From Candidatus Acidiferrum typicum (GTDB lineage: Bacteria; Acidobacteriota; Terriglobia; Acidiferrales; UBA7541): a stretch of DNA of 46,667 nt. Location of the stretch: assembly GCA_002478115.1 (NCBI GenBank), contig DLMH01000163.1, positions 1-46,667 of the forward strand, in the 5' to 3' direction. The position numbers and the translations under genes were made by a program. Within the stretch, counting starts at the first letter, position 1. Each line of letters opens with the position of its first letter. Positions 33,695 to 43,034 of this stretch are shown piece after piece. A model generated the notes under the pieces. That model had not been told where the DNA came from, did no database searches, and saw nothing but the letters and a program-made list of their open reading frames with translations.

Positions 33695-33723
33695 TTGACA
33701 CCTGCTCGGACTGCCATTAAACT
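33695..33723 (+). promoter_or_regulatory. Sigma-70 promoter of the LuxR-type regulator gene
   Basis: TTGACA (33695-33700) and TAAACT (33718-33723) are separated by 17 bases. The -35 matches consensus perfectly. The predicted start near 33730 leaves a leader of about 95 bases before the ATG at 33824. Confidence 0.7.
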
Positions 33724-33823
33724 CCTGTTGCCAGTTAGTTGAAGTGCCCTTTGCGCCCCCCTCCCTCCCCCGCGCCTGGTGTTTTGCCCTCTCTTGAAAA
33801 GATGAATTGAACTGAGGGTGTAT

Positions 33824-34519
33824 ATGGGACAGACAGATGACTTCAAGTTATCCCCGCAAGTTAACGTCTACCTCTTGGCCGAAAACAGGTTGCTGCGTGA
33901 TACTCTTACGCGGCTTTTGAGAAAGCGCTCGGAGATTAATGTTGTCGGGGTGAGCCGCCGTTCGGAAGGCATTAAGGACGAGATAATCTCCTCGCATTGT
34001 GATGTTGTCTTGACGGATTGCTTCGACAATACGACCCGCTTGACCTTTCTGCAGGAACTCCTCGACGAACCCTCGGGAATGAAGGTGCTTCTTTTCGGCA
34101 TGAATGAAGATCCAGGCGTTTTTTTGGAGGCGGTCTACTTGGGAATCTGCGGATACCTGCTCAAGGATGCTTCAGCCGAGGAGATCGTCGCGGCGGTGCG
34201 TGCCGCTGTCCGCGGCGAAGCCACTTGTCCCCCGAGCCTTTGCATGTCTCTGATTCAGCATCTGAGCAAAAAGAGACAGGAGAAACTCGAAACATCGGAT
34301 CCGCAGAATGGCGATCGGAAGGCCCTCACTCCCCGGCAACTCCAACTCATCCGGCTTGTGGCTAACGGCCTGACGAATAAAGAAATCGCGGCGGCTCTGA
34401 ATTTGTCTCAGTTCACAGTGAAGAATCATCTCCGCCGAGTAATGCGACAGGTGGAAGCGGCGAGCCGTCACGACGCCGTTAGCCTGATTCGTGCAACTGG
34501 GCAGCTCGCCCCGCCATAG
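33824..34519 (+). CDS. LuxR/NarL-family response regulator
   Basis: This is a 231-residue two-domain regulator. The receiver domain spans 12-128: the phospho-acceptor Asp65 sits in VVLTDCF and the conserved Lys in GYLLKDAS, so phosphorylation should be possible. The C-terminal LuxR HTH spans about 165-220 (LTPRQLQLIRLVANGLTNKEIAAAL..SQFTVKNHLRRVM). The ATG at 33824 follows GAGGG by a few bases; a GTG two codons earlier is less likely. It is transcribed away from the polysaccharide operon across a palindrome cluster and probably regulates it. A partner kinase is not adjacent, but the hybrid kinase at 35131-38049 is near. Confidence 0.88.
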   Translation: MGQTDDFKLSPQVNVYLLAENRLLRDTLTRLLRKRSEINVVGVSRRSEGIKDEIISSHCDVVLTDCFDNTTRLTFLQELLDEPSGMKVLLFGMNEDPGVFLEAVYLGICGYLLKDASAEEIVAAVRAAVRGEATCPPSLCMSLIQHLSKKRQEKLETSDPQNGDRKALTPRQLQLIRLVANGLTNKEIAAALNLSQFTVKNHLRRVMRQVEAASRHDAVSLIRATGQLAPP

Positions 34520-35130
34520 GCCACAGCCCTACGACGAGTCATTCCCCTAGAGTTGAGGTACTTGAGTGCCACGTTGAAAAGCGGCGCGAGAAGTTAGAGC
34601 AATCTCGAATGGCTGGGTGCAAGAAGACTCGGCAAGCCGGAAGCAAACCGTCAGCACACTTCTGCCGCACGAAGACTCGCTTAGCACCTCATCTCAAGTG
34701 TCATATTGGGGCCCTACTCTCGTCGCATCCATTTCTGAAGATGCCTGACGCAGTGAATAGCCCACGGATCGAACTCTTTTTTTCTTACGTCGGTGCCAAT
34801 CCGTCCCCCAATTTTGGTTACCGGAACCGACGTCATTTCCGTGGGAACAATCCGGGAACAATAAGAGTTCCCTGCCCCTCTAACCCACTACTTTCTGTAT
34901 CTTACTGTTCATCTAAATACTTGAGTATTCATATCGAGTTGCGCGGTCACGGTAGATGGCTGGGGTTCGAATCTCCACGGGCCTACTATTTTCATTGCGA
35001 TGGGCTTAAGCACGTTTTCCGCAGCCGGTTTTTGAGCCATGCCTACCGTTCTAGTTCGCGCATGCGGTGGTGGGCTGCTCTAGAATTGCGCTGAGCACTT
35101 GCTCCTGAGAGGCCGTGTCCGTCGGACGGA
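34520..35130. other. 610-bp stretch without a supported gene
   Basis: A 161-codon plus-strand frame (34609-35094) has no domain and an odd, Ser/Arg/His-rich composition, so I do not call it. The DNA contains an inverted repeat ACGTCGGT/ACCGACGT (34787-34794 and 34826-34833) and AATACT-TG-AGTATT (34916-34929). A motif TGTATCTTA...AAATACTT (34896-34922) resembles one at 25472-25487. Possible untranslated or small-RNA function cannot be judged. Confidence 0.5.
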
Positions 35131-38049
35131 TCAACGTTCAGGCGCAACGGTGTCGGGCACGGTCTTCATTTCGGATCGCTTTGTGTACAGCTCTAACAAC
35201 TTGTCAAGCTCCTGAGGACCGATAGGTTTGCTGAGATAACCATCCATGCCCGCGGCGAGACAGCGTTCGCGGTCGCCTTTCATAGCATGAGCCGTCAGCG
35301 CGATAACCGGCAAATGCGTTCCGTGGTCGGCTTCCCTTGCGCGCAGCGCCGCCGTCGCTTCAAAGCCATCCAATTCGGGCATCTGCAGGTCCATTAGCAC
35401 GATGTCAAAGCTTTGTCTCTCCACAGCTTCCAGCGCTTCTCGTCCGTTGGCGGCGACAACAACTTGATGTCCCCTCTTCTCAAGCAACCGGCTTACAAGG
35501 CGTTGGTTGACCGCATTGTCTTCGGCGACCAGCACCCGTAAGGGCGCAGAGCGGTCGCGTTCATCTCCCAGTGAGTTGCGAGTAATCAACGGAATCGCGC
35601 CCGTTTGCTCTCGTGCCCCCAATACTCTTGCGACGGCCTCGCGCAATTCCGATTGCCGGATAGGTTTCAGCAAATAGGCGGGTACACCCAACTCTCGGCA
35701 ACGTTCGGCGTCTCCCCGGTAGCCCGCTGAAGTAAGCATCATGATCGTGGCCGTCAACAGTTCGGGCCTTTGCCGGATTCGCTCGATCAGCTCAAAACCA
35801 TCCATTTTCGGCATACGCATGTCCGTCAGGACCAAGCCGTAGCGCGCTCCCACCTGTGCAGCCTCAGCTATTTGAACGAGTGCCTCTTCTCCACCTTCGA
35901 CCAGTGTCGGCCTCATTTCCCAGCGCTCGAGCATGCTCCCCAAAATTCGCCGGTTCGTCGAATTGTCATCGACCACCAAAACCTTGACGCCTCGCAAAAC
36001 TTCCGGAGGAGCGATGGCCCCCAGCACGATTAGCTTGGCGTCGGTAACTCCCAAAGGCATGGCAAAGTGGAACTGCGTTCCTTGACTAACGTTGCTCTCG
36101 ACCCACATTTTTCCGCCCATCATGGATACCAGGCGCGACGAAATCGTCAGACCCAGGCCGGTGCCTCCGTATTTTCGTGTCGTCGAAGAGTCCGCCTGCG
36201 AGAAGGGAGCGAAGATCAATTTCTGTTTTTCGGCGGGGATGCCAATTCCCGTGTCCGACACTTCAAAATGCAGCATGCAATATTCTCCGTCTCCCGCTTC
36301 TGCACGAACCTTTACTGCCACTTCGCCCCGGCCCGTGAATTTTATTGCATTGCCCACTAGATTGAGGATGATCTGACGCAGGCGGCTGGGATCTCCGCGC
36401 AAGACCTCCGGCACCTCGGGAGCCATCTCACAGAGTAGCTCCAGTCCCTTTTCGTCGGCGCGCAGCGCAAGCGTCTTCAGCGCCGCTTCCAGCGTGTCGC
36501 GCACACTGAAATCGATAATTTCCAAGTCGATTTTTCCGGCCTCAATTTTGGAAAAATCGAGAACATCATTAATCACCGTGAGCAGGGAATCGGCAGATAG
36601 CTTGACCGTTTCCAGATAATCGCGCTGCTCGGGGGTCAATGTGGTATCCAAGGCAAGGTCCGTCATCCCCAGAATGCCGTTAAGCGGCGTGCGAATCTCA
36701 TGGCTCATGTTCGCCAGGAACTCGCTCTTCGCCCGGCTCGCTCCCTCCGCCGCCTCTTTGGCCTCGCGCATTTCGATTTCTGCCGCCTTGATCTTCGTAA
36801 TGTCGTGTCCAGTTCCCACGATTCCCGTGACTCGGCCGTTCTTGTCGCGCAACGGAACCTTGGATGTCAGCAGCCAGAATCTTTTTCCTTGGGCGTCCGC
36901 GCATTCCCCTTCCCGGTTGCAAAGCGCCCCTTCCATGCGAATTATGTTCTGCTCTTCATCGTAATAGGCTCTGGCAAGTTCCTCCGGATAAAAGTCGAAA
37001 TCGGTTTTTCCGAGCAACTCTTCGGGACTGATTGCACCCATGGAACGAGCCAAGACGACATTGGCCACGATAAAACGGCTTTCCGTGTCCTTCGCGTACA
37101 TAAAATCGGGCACATTGTCGATCAATGCGCGCAGCAGCGTTCGCTCCGCCGAAAGCGCTTCTTCCGCGCGAGTGCGTTCATTCACTTCGGTTTGCAGCGC
37201 CCGGTTGGCGTCTGCCAGGTCGGAGGTCCGTTGCTGCACGCATTTTTCCAGCGTTTCGGCGTGTGCTTGTAATCGCCGGTTGTAAAATTCCTGGCTTTTA
37301 TACAGCGCCAAAATGCCCAGCACGATGCACAGCGCTCGAAACCAGGGGTTTTCGTAAAAATGAGGTTTCCGGAAGAAGCTCATGGACGCGCCGGTCTTGC
37401 TCCACACTCCGTCATCGTTGGAAGCGATCACCCGAAAGAGGTACTTGCCCGAAGGAAGGTTGGTGTAGTAAGCAACGCGCCGCGTGCCAGCCGCGACCCA
37501 TTCCCGGTCGCAACCTGAAGCGGTCCTGCCCATCCAACAATTGCCTTCACGATCCTGGAGGAGCGCGGTCACTTCATCACGATACGCATTGCGTGTGATG
37601 GGCTGAAGAATGGGGCTGCCGCGATCCATCCGGTACAGCCCGGCCACCGTGCCCACGGAGATGCTGTGCTCGGTGCCTCCCATCAGCGTTTGCAGAATTT
37701 GGTAAACAGCTTCGCCGGGAAGTCCGTTTTGGGAAGTCCAGGTTTCGTGACCGTACTGATCAATACTCCTGTTTCGATCCAGAGCCAAAGCACCGCTCGT
37801 TGCAATGGTCAAAGCGAACGCGAAAAAAACGCAGGTCAGGCGCTTGCGCAAGGAAGCGGTTCCGTCGTGGATCTTGAGCCTGGCGGCCACTTGGCGCGAC
37901 TGGCACGAGCGTGAACCGTGCGAATCACTCACTCCGGAAGCGGAAAATTGGCTTTCCATTCTTTGCTCTATGCTTCCCGCAGGAGTGACTACTCGCGTGC
38001 CGAGGGGAAGACCACCGGACAATGATGAGCAAGCCAAGAACCAAAGCAT
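35131..38049 (-). CDS. Hybrid sensor histidine kinase with collapsed Reg_prop propeller
   Basis: This is a 972-residue membrane-bound hybrid kinase. A signal-anchor lies near 70-90, followed by only about 85 residues of Reg_prop-like propeller (QYGHETWTSQNGLPG; DEVTALLQDREGNCWMG), where relatives have about 14 blades. A Y_Y_Y domain follows at about 180-230 (GTRRVAYYTNLPSGKYLFRV), then a membrane segment near 237-250, a coiled coil and a PAS domain (300-425). HisKA has His450 in MSHEIRTPLNG; HATPase_c has boxes NAIKF, DTGIGI and GGTGLGL. Two receivers end it (Asp743 in LTDMRMPKMDG, Asp887 in LMDLQMPELDG). No HPt domain is present. The start is uncertain: ATG 38049, or a later one at 37959. 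It probably senses an envelope signal and feeds the regulators here. Confidence 0.88.
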   Translation of the reverse strand: MLWFLACSSLSGGLPLGTRVVTPAGSIEQRMESQFSASGVSDSHGSRSCQSRQVAARLKIHDGTASLRKRLTCVFFAFALTIATSGALALDRNRSIDQYGHETWTSQNGLPGEAVYQILQTLMGGTEHSISVGTVAGLYRMDRGSPILQPITRNAYRDEVTALLQDREGNCWMGRTASGCDREWVAAGTRRVAYYTNLPSGKYLFRVIASNDDGVWSKTGASMSFFRKPHFYENPWFRALCIVLGILALYKSQEFYNRRLQAHAETLEKCVQQRTSDLADANRALQTEVNERTRAEEALSAERTLLRALIDNVPDFMYAKDTESRFIVANVVLARSMGAISPEELLGKTDFDFYPEELARAYYDEEQNIIRMEGALCNREGECADAQGKRFWLLTSKVPLRDKNGRVTGIVGTGHDITKIKAAEIEMREAKEAAEGASRAKSEFLANMSHEIRTPLNGILGMTDLALDTTLTPEQRDYLETVKLSADSLLTVINDVLDFSKIEAGKIDLEIIDFSVRDTLEAALKTLALRADEKGLELLCEMAPEVPEVLRGDPSRLRQIILNLVGNAIKFTGRGEVAVKVRAEAGDGEYCMLHFEVSDTGIGIPAEKQKLIFAPFSQADSSTTRKYGGTGLGLTISSRLVSMMGGKMWVESNVSQGTQFHFAMPLGVTDAKLIVLGAIAPPEVLRGVKVLVVDDNSTNRRILGSMLERWEMRPTLVEGGEEALVQIAEAAQVGARYGLVLTDMRMPKMDGFELIERIRQRPELLTATIMMLTSAGYRGDAERCRELGVPAYLLKPIRQSELREAVARVLGAREQTGAIPLITRNSLGDERDRSAPLRVLVAEDNAVNQRLVSRLLEKRGHQVVVAANGREALEAVERQSFDIVLMDLQMPELDGFEATAALRAREADHGTHLPVIALTAHAMKGDRERCLAAGMDGYLSKPIGPQELDKLLELYTKRSEMKTVPDTVAPER

Positions 38050-38501
38050 TCCCTCGATAGACGTTTAACTAGCTAGAAGAACGAGACTTACAGAAACTCG
38101 GTCGCGTCACACTTGTTTCGAAGGCCAAGCGTGCGCCGTGATCAGCAGGTTGTTCCAGAGTGGAAAAGTAGCGAACCTGGCGTCTGTCCAATAGGTGTGA
38201 CTGGGCCGAGTTTTTTACCAGGTTCGTTGAGTTGGAACGGCACAAGTTAAGATCGCCGTCCTGGGAGCTGGAGTACGCGGGAGATCCACTTGGGGGTGGC
38301 TCACACTTCCAGATAGAACGCACTCCCACGGAAAAGGTTTCACATGAAAGGACAGGAGAGTTTACGAAACACGCCGTACTGGTATTGACAGTGATCGCTG
38401 CTGTGTTCTGTAGCAGCACCTTGGTGCTCCATGTTGCGCGGTATTCGGCAAAAACATTCTTACCGCGGAGAGCGAAACTTCCTACGCTAGTGCCCGCGGC
38501 T
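38050..38501. other. 450-bp stretch without a supported gene
   Basis: Short frames exist on both strands; one plus-strand frame encodes a single hydrophobic segment (HAVLVLTVIAAVFCSSTLVL), but it has no clear start or ribosome-binding site. I see no promoter, repeat or RNA signature that I can support. Confidence 0.45.
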
Positions 38502-38768
38502 CTACAGTCTCAATAGTGCACCGATGAGCTTGTCGATTTTTCTACCGTAGGCGTTTACACCAGGAATTCGCCGGCGTTGCGAACGGGACAGTCGCTCCGC
38601 ATAGAGAAGGACCTCGTCTTGATGATTGGGATCCTCGGGCTTGGCCCGGAGAAGCTCCCGTTCAAGTCCGCGGTCTCCCTGGGCCAGGATTTTCACGCGG
38701 GCAACGCGAACGCGTTCGTGCTCGGCGCAAAGAGCATCGTGCGCGCGTGCGATATTGCGGTGCACCAC
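38502..38768 (-). CDS. Possible small protein of unknown function
   Basis: This is an 88-residue frame from a GTG, strongly charged and helical (HERVRVARVKILAQGDRGLE; HQDEVLLYAERLSRSQRRR) with no membrane segment. The composition looks more like a real helical protein than chance sequence, and the frame is open for several codons upstream of the GTG. I do not recognise a family. It lies downstream of the sigma factor gene on the same strand, after a 150-bp gap, and might be a decayed or small accessory gene. Confidence 0.35.
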   Translation of the reverse strand: MVHRNIARAHDALCAEHERVRVARVKILAQGDRGLERELLRAKPEDPNHQDEVLLYAERLSRSQRRRIPGVNAYGRKIDKLIGALLRL

Positions 38769-38921
38769 CCACCCCGATCGCTTTCGTTCCGCAGGAATAG
38801 TTTCAGTTAGCTGGAGTTCCCCGTTTTCCAGTCACTCAGGTCTTCTTCGAGGGTCACGTGGGCAGTCTGGAGGGTCCAGCACAATTCGGTCTTGTCAGTG
38901 GAGCGTAGGGCCTCTTTGCGC

Positions 38922-39797
38922 TTAGTCAACGCGGGATCCGAGCATGCCTTCGATCGCACACATGTCATAGGCCCGAGAAACTGCTCGGGGCCACTCAATC
39001 GGCGTTACGTCGCCAGCACTCGCCGGAGTTGCACTTGCCGGTTCCAGGCAACGTGCTTGAAATGGTGCCAAGAGTGAGCGCAAGTGAACCAATGCCGCCG
39101 CGTGAATTTGTGACACACGTGATTCGCCAATCCCCAGAATCATCCCGATATCCTTCATACTGAGTTCTTCGAAATAGTACAAGCCCAAGACGGCCCCTTC
39201 CTTTTCGTCCAGTTCCGACAGGGCCTCCTTTAGAAGATGGCGAGTCTCCAGGCGAAATGTCATCTGAAAGGGATCTTCCTCCGGGCGGAATGCTACGGGT
39301 AAGGCTTGCTCTCCAGTCCCTTCGTCCGACCAAATCTGCAAACTTTCCAGTCGGAGACCTCGTAGATCGCCAAGTAGCCGCTGAAAGTCTTCAATGGGTA
39401 GGCCCAACTTGGAGGCTATCTCCGACGCCGATGGAGAGTGGCCAAGCTCGCCAATGAGTTCGCGACTCGCTTGTTCAAGCCTGTGCGCCTGCCGCCTCAG
39501 GTTTCGCGGAGCCCAATCCATCAGGCGCAGGCTATCCAGGATTGCGCCGCGAATTCGAAATCGCGCGTAAGACATGAGCTGCACGTTTTTCTGCGGATCA
39601 AATTTATCGACGGCATCGATCAACCCCACAATCCCGGCTTGAACCAGATCGCCAAATGACACGTGTGGCGGTAAACGCTCGTGGATCCGTCGCGCGATGT
39701 ACCGCACTTCAGTCAGGTTTTCCAGCACCAACCGCTGGCGTTCAACAGCATCCACAATGTTCCATTGCGACGTAGGCTTTAAGGACATATTCAGCAT
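38922..39797 (-). CDS. FliA/WhiG-type alternative sigma factor
   Basis: This 291-residue sigma-70 family protein lacks region 1.1. Region 2 spans about 30-98 (FGDLVQAGIVGLIDAVDKFDP; YARFRIRGAILDSLR), region 3 is near 105-165 and region 4 near 205-250 (YYFEELSMKDIGMILGIGES..VSQIHAAAL), matching the FliA/SigD/WhiG group. The C-terminal 40 residues beyond region 4 are an unusual extension. No flagellar or chemotaxis gene is in the window, so it may direct envelope or polysaccharide genes here instead. Two in-frame ATGs (39797 and 39788) are possible starts. No anti-sigma factor of FlgM type is adjacent. Confidence 0.85.
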   Translation of the reverse strand: MLNMSLKPTSQWNIVDAVERQRLVLENLTEVRYIARRIHERLPPHVSFGDLVQAGIVGLIDAVDKFDPQKNVQLMSYARFRIRGAILDSLRLMDWAPRNLRRQAHRLEQASRELIGELGHSPSASEIASKLGLPIEDFQRLLGDLRGLRLESLQIWSDEGTGEQALPVAFRPEEDPFQMTFRLETRHLLKEALSELDEKEGAVLGLYYFEELSMKDIGMILGIGESRVSQIHAAALVHLRSLLAPFQARCLEPASATPASAGDVTPIEWPRAVSRAYDMCAIEGMLGSRVD

Positions 39798-40759
39798 CTC
39801 TTGAATCCCATTACGCTTGTCTCGCTACGCCTCAGTTCGATTCGTGACGCGATACCGAGTTCCTCGCAATGGTAGGCTTGCCTCGATTCAACAAAATTCG
39901 CCTCATCACTCGTGGTCGGGTACGTGCAATTGGAGTGCCGAACTGTAAAATGCGCTTTTGGGGGCACGATTTAATGAAGACTTATGACCTATGTAGCAGA
40001 GCGCCTACGATGCGTAAAAATCTCATGAGAGTCTTCTATGCTCGGCGGAACTGGTATTCACTTAATGCACTTAGCAGCGAACACCCCCCACAACACTTCT
40101 GGTTTCGTTTTGGCCACAAAGCTGGCAGATATCTCTTCAGGAATCGCCACAGCATTCAACTAGCCTATATACAGCTTCCATCGACAGCTCCGACTGCCTG
40201 CCCGGGTTTGAAACAATCCTAATCGCTGGAGCCGTCTGGTTTCCAGGAAATGGGTAACCGCTGCGCCTACTTCCTTGAGAGCGACGAAGCTCTCGAGCCG
40301 ATAGCTTCCCGAAGATCACAAAACGAGTTCCGCTCTTGGCTCAAATGCGCGTTCTCCAGCGGTGAAATCGATATTCTCCACTTTCGATGGTTCGTATCTC
40401 TCCACCCGGTTTGCGCCCGCAAATGCATTTGTCCCTGCAGTCTGCCGGTTCGACGAGCCGCCCTCGGGGAATCACTGAAACTTGGAAGCGGATTCCTCAT
40501 GGCGGTGTGTTCCAAAAAGGACTAGCGCCTGCCGCTGGCACAGGGTCGTTCTGGATTCGCAGCGCTCGCATTGCTTGCAAAGAGGGTTTCATCTGATATT
40601 TCAACATGTTGCGCCAAATCAGTGGAGCAAGAATGGAGGCGGCCTTGGTGGCCTTCGTGCAGGAACAGAGGGGAAGAATCGGGGACCCACGGAGAGCATC
40701 AGGCGCTGTCTCGAAGGCATGGTGGCCTGCGCAAAAACGTGGATGCCCATGGAGAATCA
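39798..40759. other. 960-bp stretch without a supported gene
   Basis: This lies between the divergent sigma factor and the plus-strand kinase. Several frames of 60-117 codons occur, but they overlap each other, lack domains and carry no plausible ribosome-binding sites. The kinase frame itself is open from 40571, but residues before 40760 look non-coding (Cys/Trp/Arg-rich). Promoters for both flanking genes should be here; I found none convincing. Confidence 0.5.
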
Positions 40760-43021
40760 GTGCGAGTGCATCGAACAAAAAGCGTGGGCGAGCCAGACGT
40801 CCCACAGACGACGGTTCTGCGCGCGAATTTCCGACACATCGAACGGCGGGAATGGTGGCTGTGGGCAGCGGCTTTTGTTATCACCTTACTCCTGACGGTC
40901 GGGCTTGCCTCCTTCCTCCTTCCTATCTCAAGCGTTAATCAGGATTTCAATTCGCTATATGTATTGCCGCAAGCCATTCGAGGGCTCGTGGCCCTGGTTT
41001 TCCTCTTCGATCTTTACACGATCTATCAACATCTTCTGATCTATCGAATCCGCAGGGAGCTGGTGAAACGGGAAGAGCTATTTCATCTGATCAGTGAGAA
41101 CGCCGCAGACATGATCGCAGTCGTGGATATGGAAGGGAAGCGGCTTTTCAACAGTCTTTCCTATAAAAAGGTGCTGGGATATTCGCCAGAGGAATTGCAG
41201 ACCTCATCATCATTCGACCAGATTCACCCCGATGATCGTGAGCGCGTCAGGAAAGCGGCGGAGGAGGCACGCCGCTCGGGAATAGGAAAGACGCTGGAGT
41301 ACCGAATTCGCCACAAGAACGGGACGTGGCTGGTGCTGGAATCAACTTCCAGCGTCATTCGCAATGACGAGGGGGAACCGGAAAAACTTGTGATTGTGAA
41401 CCGCGACATCACCGAGCGCAAGAGAGCGGAGGAGGCTCAGCGGCGCTCGGAGGCAGATTTTCGCTCGGTGGTGGAAGGCGCACCCTACGGGATTTATCGC
41501 GCGGGCATGACCGGCCGGTTTCTACAAGTGAATCCGGCGCTCCAGAAAATGCTGGGCTACGAGTTGCCGGAGGAGCTTCTCCGGAAAGATCCGGCAACAG
41601 ACATCTTCCGGAACAGCGGCGAATATCTGCGTTTGACGGAGATCCTTGCCAGCACGGAAGAAATCAAAGACATCGAGATGGAGTGGAAGCGCCAAGAAGG
41701 CACACCGATCACCGTGCGGTGTTCGGGACGCCGGATCAACGATGAAAACTGCGTCCCGGCGTACTTTGAAGTGTTTGCGGAGGATGTGACAGAAAAACGA
41801 GTGCTGGAACGACAACTGAGAATGGCGCAAAAGATGGAAGCGATTGGGCGCCTCTCGGGGGGGATCGCGCACGACTTCAACAATCTTCTGGGCGTCATCA
41901 TCGGGTACAGCAGAGTGCTGAAGAGGGCGTTGGGCGCGAACAATGCACTGTGCGAGCATGCCCTGGAAATCGAGAAAGCAGGACAGCGGGCCGCCTCTTT
42001 GACCAAGCAGTTGCTGGCCTTCAGCCGGCAGCAGGTCTTGACGCCCGCGGTTCTCAACATCAACACACTCGCTTCCGACATGGAAAGAATGCTTCCGCGG
42101 CTGCTGGGTGAGGACATTGAAGTTTCGCTGGAGCTGGATCCTGAGCTTGGCAGCGTGATGGCGGACCAGAGCCAGATCGAACAGGTCATCATGAACCTGG
42201 CGGTCAACGCGCGTGACGCCATGCCCACGGGCGGCAAACTAAAGATCCAGACCGCCAACGTGCAGCTTGACCAAACCTACACGCGGAACCATCCGGGTTC
42301 CAAGGCCGGGAATTACGTGCTTTTGGCCGTGACCGACACAGGAACGGGAATGGACGCCGGAACGCTCACACATGTCTTTGAGCCATTCTTCACCACCAAG
42401 GAACGCGGCAAGGGCACGGGACTTGGACTTGCCACTGTGTACGGCATCGTAAAACAGAGTAATGGATATATTGGGGTGGATAGCGCGCCAGGAAAAGGCG
42501 CCTCCTTTCAAATCTATCTGCCGCGACATACGGGTGAGCCGGCGGTGGCGGAACAAAAAATCGAATCGGGAGAAAAACTGTGTGGTTCGGAAAGCATCCT
42601 TCTGGTGGAAGACGCCGAGCCGCTGAGAAAACTTGAGCAAACCATTCTTGAAGCAGGCGGATTCCACGTGTTGTCAGCGGGGAGCGGTAAAGAAGCTCTG
42701 GAAGTCGCGGCGCGCTTCGGCAGCACTTTTGATCTCCTGTTGACGGACGTCGTGATGCCTGGCATGAACGGCCGCGCTTTGGCGGAACAATTGTCGCCGC
42801 GCCAGCCAGGAATGAAGGTGCTGTACATTTCGGGTTATGCCGACAGCTTCATTGCAGGACACAGAGTTCTGGATCCTGAAATGCACCTCCTGCACAAGCC
42901 CTTCACGGAAGAGGTTCTTATCCGGAAGGTCCGCGAGGTGCTGGATGGCGGGAAAAAGCCAGCGTCGGCCGTGAACCAAATGGCCGAACTTGCGGGGAGC
43001 AATATCCGGTCCGGCCGATAG
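40760..43021 (+). CDS. PAS-domain hybrid histidine kinase
   Basis: This is a 753-residue inner-membrane kinase. Two membrane segments (about 33-55 and 72-95) are followed by a PAS domain (105-222, ending DITERKRAEE) and a second PAS (230-350). Next come HisKA with His371 in GGIAHDFNNLLG, HATPase_c (NLAVNARDAM, DTGTGMD, GKGTGLGLATVYG) and a C-terminal receiver (Asp663 in LLTDVVMPGMNG). This is the group with GGIAHDFNN boxes common in soil bacteria. The GTG at 40760 has GGAG five bases upstream; a TTG at 40571 would add 63 implausible residues. A REC-PilZ gene follows after 13 bp, so kinase and c-di-GMP-linked regulators form one unit. Confidence 0.86.
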   Translation: MRVHRTKSVGEPDVPQTTVLRANFRHIERREWWLWAAAFVITLLLTVGLASFLLPISSVNQDFNSLYVLPQAIRGLVALVFLFDLYTIYQHLLIYRIRRELVKREELFHLISENAADMIAVVDMEGKRLFNSLSYKKVLGYSPEELQTSSSFDQIHPDDRERVRKAAEEARRSGIGKTLEYRIRHKNGTWLVLESTSSVIRNDEGEPEKLVIVNRDITERKRAEEAQRRSEADFRSVVEGAPYGIYRAGMTGRFLQVNPALQKMLGYELPEELLRKDPATDIFRNSGEYLRLTEILASTEEIKDIEMEWKRQEGTPITVRCSGRRINDENCVPAYFEVFAEDVTEKRVLERQLRMAQKMEAIGRLSGGIAHDFNNLLGVIIGYSRVLKRALGANNALCEHALEIEKAGQRAASLTKQLLAFSRQQVLTPAVLNINTLASDMERMLPRLLGEDIEVSLELDPELGSVMADQSQIEQVIMNLAVNARDAMPTGGKLKIQTANVQLDQTYTRNHPGSKAGNYVLLAVTDTGTGMDAGTLTHVFEPFFTTKERGKGTGLGLATVYGIVKQSNGYIGVDSAPGKGASFQIYLPRHTGEPAVAEQKIESGEKLCGSESILLVEDAEPLRKLEQTILEAGGFHVLSAGSGKEALEVAARFGSTFDLLLTDVVMPGMNGRALAEQLSPRQPGMKVLYISGYADSFIAGHRVLDPEMHLLHKPFTEEVLIRKVREVLDGGKKPASAVNQMAELAGSNIRSGR

Positions 43022-43034
43022 GAGGAACAAGGCC

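Larger units (their letters stand above)
33396..33823. other. Divergent regulatory region between polysaccharide operon and LuxR-type regulator
   Basis: This 428-bp stretch has no gene and is less GC-rich than its surroundings. It contains a palindrome cluster (33528-33590) and a plus-strand sigma-70 promoter (33695-33723). It must also hold the minus-strand promoter of the polysaccharide operon, for which I found no convincing -35/-10 pair. An alternative sigma factor, perhaps the FliA-type factor at 38922-39797, or an activator may be required. Confidence 0.6.

Noticed and set aside
34960..34995. GGTTCGAATCTCC-like segment resembling a tRNA T arm
   Set aside because: No acceptor, D or anticodon arm can be paired around it; it is an isolated T-loop-like word.
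34609..35094. 161-codon plus-strand open frame
   Set aside because: No domain, no good ribosome-binding site, and Ser/Arg/His-rich composition typical of chance frames in GC-rich DNA.
40267..40515. Minus-strand 82-codon frame and overlapping plus-strand frames
   Set aside because: The frames overlap one another, have no family features and lack start signals.
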